Shown: in pieces, positions 6,295 through 8,828 of the stretch | How the letters are laid out: every line of letters begins with the position of its first letter | Numbering within the stretch: position 1 is the stretch's first letter | Source: Pseudomonadota bacterium | Lineage (GTDB): Bacteria; SAR324; XYD2-FULL-50-16; JAHJRI01 | Direction: 5' to 3' | Assembly: GCA_022360105.1 (NCBI GenBank) | Contig: JAKSDL010000775.1 | Span: 1-8,828 of the forward strand | Length of the DNA stretch: 8,828 nt | Program-made: the position numbers and the translations under genes | The notes under the pieces: model-generated | What the model was told of the DNA's origin: nothing | The model's database searches: none | Seen by the model: the letters and a program-made list of their open reading frames with translations, nothing else

Positions 6295-6539
6295 TATTCA
6301 ATTGATAAGTATGAATTGTTGACGAACGGTGGCTTATAGGATGGGTAACTCGTCACCCATCAATTATGCCTATAAGCAGATAAATTCCAAAAGGCGGGTT
6401 GGTGGGTTCGTCGTTAACACTCCTTAACCCACCCTACACAACCACTAAGCAATTGTAACTGGTAACCCATCAACTAGAGTAATAGACAGATAAAATACAA
6501 GAGAGTCTAATAATCAATTGATAATTGTGAATTGTTAAC
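6286..6539. repeat. Duplicated REP-like palindrome cluster with flanking direct repeats
   Basis: Several repeats are nested here. (1) An outer stem CTTATAGG/CCTATAAG (6333-6340, 6369-6376) encloses GATGGGT/ACCCATC (6340-6346, 6355-6361), a diverged relative of the REP at 1507-1529. (2) GGTGGGTT/AACCCACC (6401-6408, 6426-6433) is followed by CTAC at 6434-6437, that is GTAG heading the hairpin on the minus strand. (3) About 50 bp starting GTAACT at 6345 recurs imperfectly from 6455 (GTAACT, ACCCATCAA, CAGATAAA in the same order). (4) AATAATCAAT...GAATTGTTGAC (6286-6323) recurs as AATAATCAAT...GAATTGTTAAC (6509-6539). The layout suggests insertion and duplication of small non-autonomous elements. 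Confidence 0.65.
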
Positions 6540-6930
6540 CAGTTTATTAAACCACCACGCCCTTTTCCTATAATTTCATCTGCACGGCAATCGCAGCACC
6601 TCCTGCAGGTGAGCACACCTGGTAGCTCCATCTTTCGGTGCCGTCACTTGTATTCAGGGCATGAGGACCTTGATCCTTTCAAAACGACCTGACATCTAAA
6701 CTCTCCCTGAAAAATTTCCAATACCGAACCAGCCGATATCAAATAAGCATCTTTGTATGGTTCTATTCTGTTAAAACAGATTTACAGAGACAATCCCCGG
6801 ATCAGGGGATTTATCAGGGAGGGGAGGTTGGTTTGGGGGTCAGGACCAAGGCTTTGGCGGATATGGTAAAAGACACCTTCCAGGCGCCGAATGAGGACCG
6901 GAATGAGATGTACGTCATTATCACTTCGCT
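6540..6930. other. Intergenic stretch with gene relics only
   Basis: No intact gene is seen between the repeat cluster and the end of the lysine reductase gene. Two candidate relics are listed separately. A 7-bp hairpin AATCCCC/GGGGATT (6792-6798, 6805-6811) lies downstream of the reductase gene but has no T run on either side, so it is not called a terminator. About 100 bp between the relics (6679-6780) holds nothing recognisable. Confidence 0.55.
6568..6678 (-). pseudogene. Relic resembling the end of a PQQ-type beta-propeller protein
   Basis: Minus-strand codons from 6678 give 36 residues ending at a TAG (6570-6568). The core reads HALNTSDGTERWSYQV, which fits the repeat of PQQ-binding-like beta-propellers (a small-residue and DG turn followed by a W-x-Y strand), then a hydrophobic tail. 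An in-frame TGA immediately precedes it and no start codon is present, so it can only be a fragment. The family call rests on one repeat. Confidence 0.4.
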
Positions 6931-6934
6931 TTAA
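6845..6934 (+). pseudogene. Relic resembling a tautomerase-family protein
   Basis: The plus-strand frame ends RTKALADMVKDTFQAPNEDR and then NEMYVIITSL before a TAA at 6932-6934. The spacing of KALAD, the following amphipathic helix and the P-x-x-DR step recalls the first helix and second strand of 4-oxalocrotonate tautomerase-like proteins. The frame is open back to a TGA at 6671, but that upstream part shows no tautomerase N-terminus (no Met-Pro). The stop overlaps the stop of the convergent reductase gene by two bases. This is a weak, motif-level call. Confidence 0.3.
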
Positions 6935-8238
6935 AGAATCTCAGAAATATATCGGAAATCCGGGGTCAATTGGCCATTGTGAAGGATCAAGGCTTTTTTG
7001 ACTTCATTCGGTAACTTTAAATTTTCTAAGTCTGTATTGAAGTCTGCTGTAACGATGGCTTTAACGAATCCCTTTAATTCACTGGAGAAGGAGGTTGAGG
7101 ACTCCTTTGGGAACTCACAGGGCAGGTTGTCAATGGCCATGATGGTAATTCCTTTGCCCTGAATGCCGTCTTTGAAATCGTCCTTATCAGCAAAATAGGT
7201 GTAGCAGGCATTGTCGGGTTTTGTAGAATCTTTCGTGATCTCGATCGACCCTTCAATATCGCAACTGATATCCCCAATCACCTCCAGTTTGATATCAGCA
7301 GCTGGCAATTTCCTCAGACCTTCACGTGTGATGGTCCTGGGGTAGTCTTCAGTCCAGAAAACACAATTGACTAAAATGTTTAGCTTGTTCACGTAAGCAT
7401 CAAAGTCAGACACGTATTTCTCCGGATGCTGGTAATAGTCACTAAGATTAAACGCGCCAGACAACGGCTTAACCATGTGCTTTTCTTCGAAAATAGTTAC
7501 ATAAATAAAACGATTATCAAGTTCATCAGGGTTTAATCCTGCTGTCAGTTGTTCGGGGGTCAATTCCTTAACAGGCAGGAGTTCCAGAATTTGCTGAGCC
7601 CCGATGGACACATTCCCATAACCCAACAATCCGATCGAAAGTGGATGTAACCCTTGTGGCATTCCGCCTTTTGATATTTCTTGACCGATACCAGCAATAT
7701 CCTCTTTTGCCGTTTCTATGGAAGGATATTGATAAGCCTGTTTCAAATCCCTGAAAGGCGTGGAAATGCCTTTTAATTCCATTTTTCGGGCGTAAGCATA
7801 CAGGGTCTCGATAAGACCTGCCATTCCTGCGAAACGGCTGAAGGTGATCACTCGCGCGTTATTGTTGTCGCTGATTTTCTCATAGTCGATCAGATTGCAC
7901 TTCAAATCCATTAATTTCTTCAGCATGCCCATATTGTATGGCTGGCCTTTGATTGTATGGGAAAAAAAGATATAGGTTTTTTCCTTTTCCAGCATCTGAG
8001 TCGGGATTTCTTTGACAGCAAAGATGGTACTTGCAGCCGAAAGGCTTTCATCGATTATGGCGCCGGTTTGGCGATATTCATCGTCATTGAACACCCGGAT
8101 GGTAGAGGGTTGAACAATAACTTCGAGATCGTTTTCTTGCAGCAATTCATGAATATCACTTGGAATAAGCGGAACGCGTTTTTCCCATTCATTCTTATCT
8201 TCACGGCGAATTCCAAGGATTGCAGGCTTTGTTTTCAT
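6931..8238 (-). CDS. Stand-alone lysine-ketoglutarate reductase (saccharopine-forming)
   Basis: The 435-residue protein aligns in my reading along its whole length with the lysine-ketoglutarate reductase half of animal and plant aminoadipate semialdehyde synthase, which reductively joins lysine and 2-oxoglutarate into saccharopine with NADPH. Landmarks are: RRED at 11-14 and EKRVPL at 19-24 (alanine dehydrogenase/PNT N-terminal fold); FFSHTIKGQ at 91-99; LIDYE at 116-120; the nucleotide-binding loop GYGNVSIGAQ at 206-215; DISCDIEGSIE at 323-333; AIDNLPCEFP at 368-377; and a C-terminal FRYISEIL matching the end of that domain. It therefore ends where the eukaryotic linker and dehydrogenase half would begin. 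The saccharopine dehydrogenase gene lies upstream on the same strand with a 37-bp gap, consistent with one operon for lysine breakdown. No strong ribosome binding site precedes the ATG. Such genes are often labelled alanine dehydrogenase-like. Confidence 0.88.
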   Translation of the reverse strand: MKTKPAILGIRREDKNEWEKRVPLIPSDIHELLQENDLEVIVQPSTIRVFNDDEYRQTGAIIDESLSAASTIFAVKEIPTQMLEKEKTYIFFSHTIKGQPYNMGMLKKLMDLKCNLIDYEKISDNNNARVITFSRFAGMAGLIETLYAYARKMELKGISTPFRDLKQAYQYPSIETAKEDIAGIGQEISKGGMPQGLHPLSIGLLGYGNVSIGAQQILELLPVKELTPEQLTAGLNPDELDNRFIYVTIFEEKHMVKPLSGAFNLSDYYQHPEKYVSDFDAYVNKLNILVNCVFWTEDYPRTITREGLRKLPAADIKLEVIGDISCDIEGSIEITKDSTKPDNACYTYFADKDDFKDGIQGKGITIMAIDNLPCEFPKESSTSFSSELKGFVKAIVTADFNTDLENLKLPNEVKKALILHNGQLTPDFRYISEIL

Positions 8239-8275
8239 AGCGACTCAGCAATGGTTAAGGTTGTCTACATTGCCG

Positions 8276-8828
8276 TCATAACAGGCCTTCATGAGCCTGA
8301 TCTTTCATTTTGACGGTTTTGGTTGAAAAGTGAAATCCAATTTCATGCAGCTTTTTCAGAACAGGCTCATAAATCTCGGGATCAGTCGGTCTTTGAACAC
8401 CTTTTAACGAGACCTTTTTTTGCAGGACCCGTTCGGCAGCCAATGCAGCGGGAACAGAAACCGCCCTGGACATGGCTGTATCGCCTCCAGGCTCGCCCTT
8501 CATGACAAGGGACGTGATTCTTTGTTCGTTACCGGATGGGAATTCTGCCAGGATGGAAGTGTAAAGGATAACCATGTCTTTTTCCAAGGGTTCATAAGAT
8601 AGTTTTCGCGTCATCCGTCCAAGCAGCAAATCGCTGTTTGTGCCTATTTTGGTTTGAATGGGTTTGTGGTCAAAAAGTCCGAGCCAGTTCATTCGTTTGA
8701 TAACATCATCCCCGCTTCTTAAACCCAGCAAATTGGCGGTCTTTTGTTGAACGTCGTCACCTTTTTGCTCTCCGATTAGTCGTGACATGAAGTCTTGATA
8801 AGTCAGCCCTTCAAAATCCCGGACTGTC
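8276..8828 (-). CDS. Saccharopine dehydrogenase, C-terminal part (5' end beyond window)
   Basis: The minus-strand frame is open from the right edge; an internal Met at 8788 is not the start, since TVRDFEGLTYQDF reads on upstream of it. The visible 183 residues match the C-terminal domain of saccharopine dehydrogenase as found in the eukaryotic bifunctional enzyme: NWLGL after the first helix segment; RKLSYEPLEKDMVIL, equivalent to the conserved KLSYGPEEKDM; the substrate-domain strand with FPSGNEQR; GGDTAMSRAVSVPAALAAE; and the terminal EIYEPVLKKLHEIG. The enzyme oxidatively cleaves saccharopine into glutamate and aminoadipate semialdehyde. The N-terminal Rossmann domain must lie outside the window. 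It precedes the reductase gene by 37 bp. Confidence 0.9.
   Translation of the reverse strand, partial: TVRDFEGLTYQDFMSRLIGEQKGDDVQQKTANLLGLRSGDDVIKRMNWLGLFDHKPIQTKIGTNSDLLLGRMTRKLSYEPLEKDMVILYTSILAEFPSGNEQRITSLVMKGEPGGDTAMSRAVSVPAALAAERVLQKKVSLKGVQRPTDPEIYEPVLKKLHEIGFHFSTKTVKMKDQAHEGLL

Noticed and set aside
6792..6811. Hairpin downstream of the lysine reductase gene as a terminator
   Set aside because: The stem is good but no T run follows on either strand.

Overview
The window reads as bacterial chromosome from a motile, chemotactic, probably Gram-negative organism. No gene gives a firm taxonomic marker. Moderate GC, many intergenic REP-like palindromes and chemoreceptors with a long cytoplasmic rod would fit a free-living aquatic or sediment lineage, but that is inference. 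The parts look unrelated, with gene relics and repeats between them. No phage, CRISPR, tRNA, rRNA or intact transposase was seen.

Left part (1-1704): a seven-helix membrane protein, cut by the left edge, is transcribed leftward and divergently from a chemoreceptor fragment (817-1350). The fragment stops just before the conserved hairpin tip. It joins what looks like the first ~12 codons of a response regulator on the opposite strand, then a 116-bp pair of inverted REP hairpins (1420-1535). This looks like an old rearrangement scar.

Centre (1705-5328): a GT81-type glucosyl-3-phosphoglycerate synthase (compatible-solute synthesis) stands alone with its own ribosome binding site and a possible terminator. 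About 490 bp without a convincing gene follows, ending in a promoter with an imperfect palindrome over its -35 box. It drives a complete 621-residue chemoreceptor with six membrane helices and no periplasmic sensor domain.

Right-centre (5390-6294): a leftward two-gene operon encodes an ArsR-type repressor without metal-binding cysteines and an SRPBCC/AHSA1 protein, overlapping by 8 bp. A 9-bp-arm palindrome overlaps the predicted -10 box and suggests autoregulation.

Gene-poor stretch (6286-6934): duplicated REP-like hairpins, a 36-codon relic resembling a PQQ-type beta-propeller repeat (minus strand) and a ~27-codon tail resembling a tautomerase (plus strand).

Right end (6931-8828): a leftward pair encodes the two halves of the saccharopine route of lysine breakdown as separate proteins: saccharopine dehydrogenase (cut by the right edge), then lysine-ketoglutarate reductase. 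In animals and plants these are one fused enzyme. Together they would turn lysine plus 2-oxoglutarate into aminoadipate semialdehyde plus glutamate.

I found no clear new multi-gene system. The items most worth a second look are the split saccharopine pair, the six-helix receptor, the head-to-head scar at 1332 and the repeat-and-relic stretch 6286-6934.
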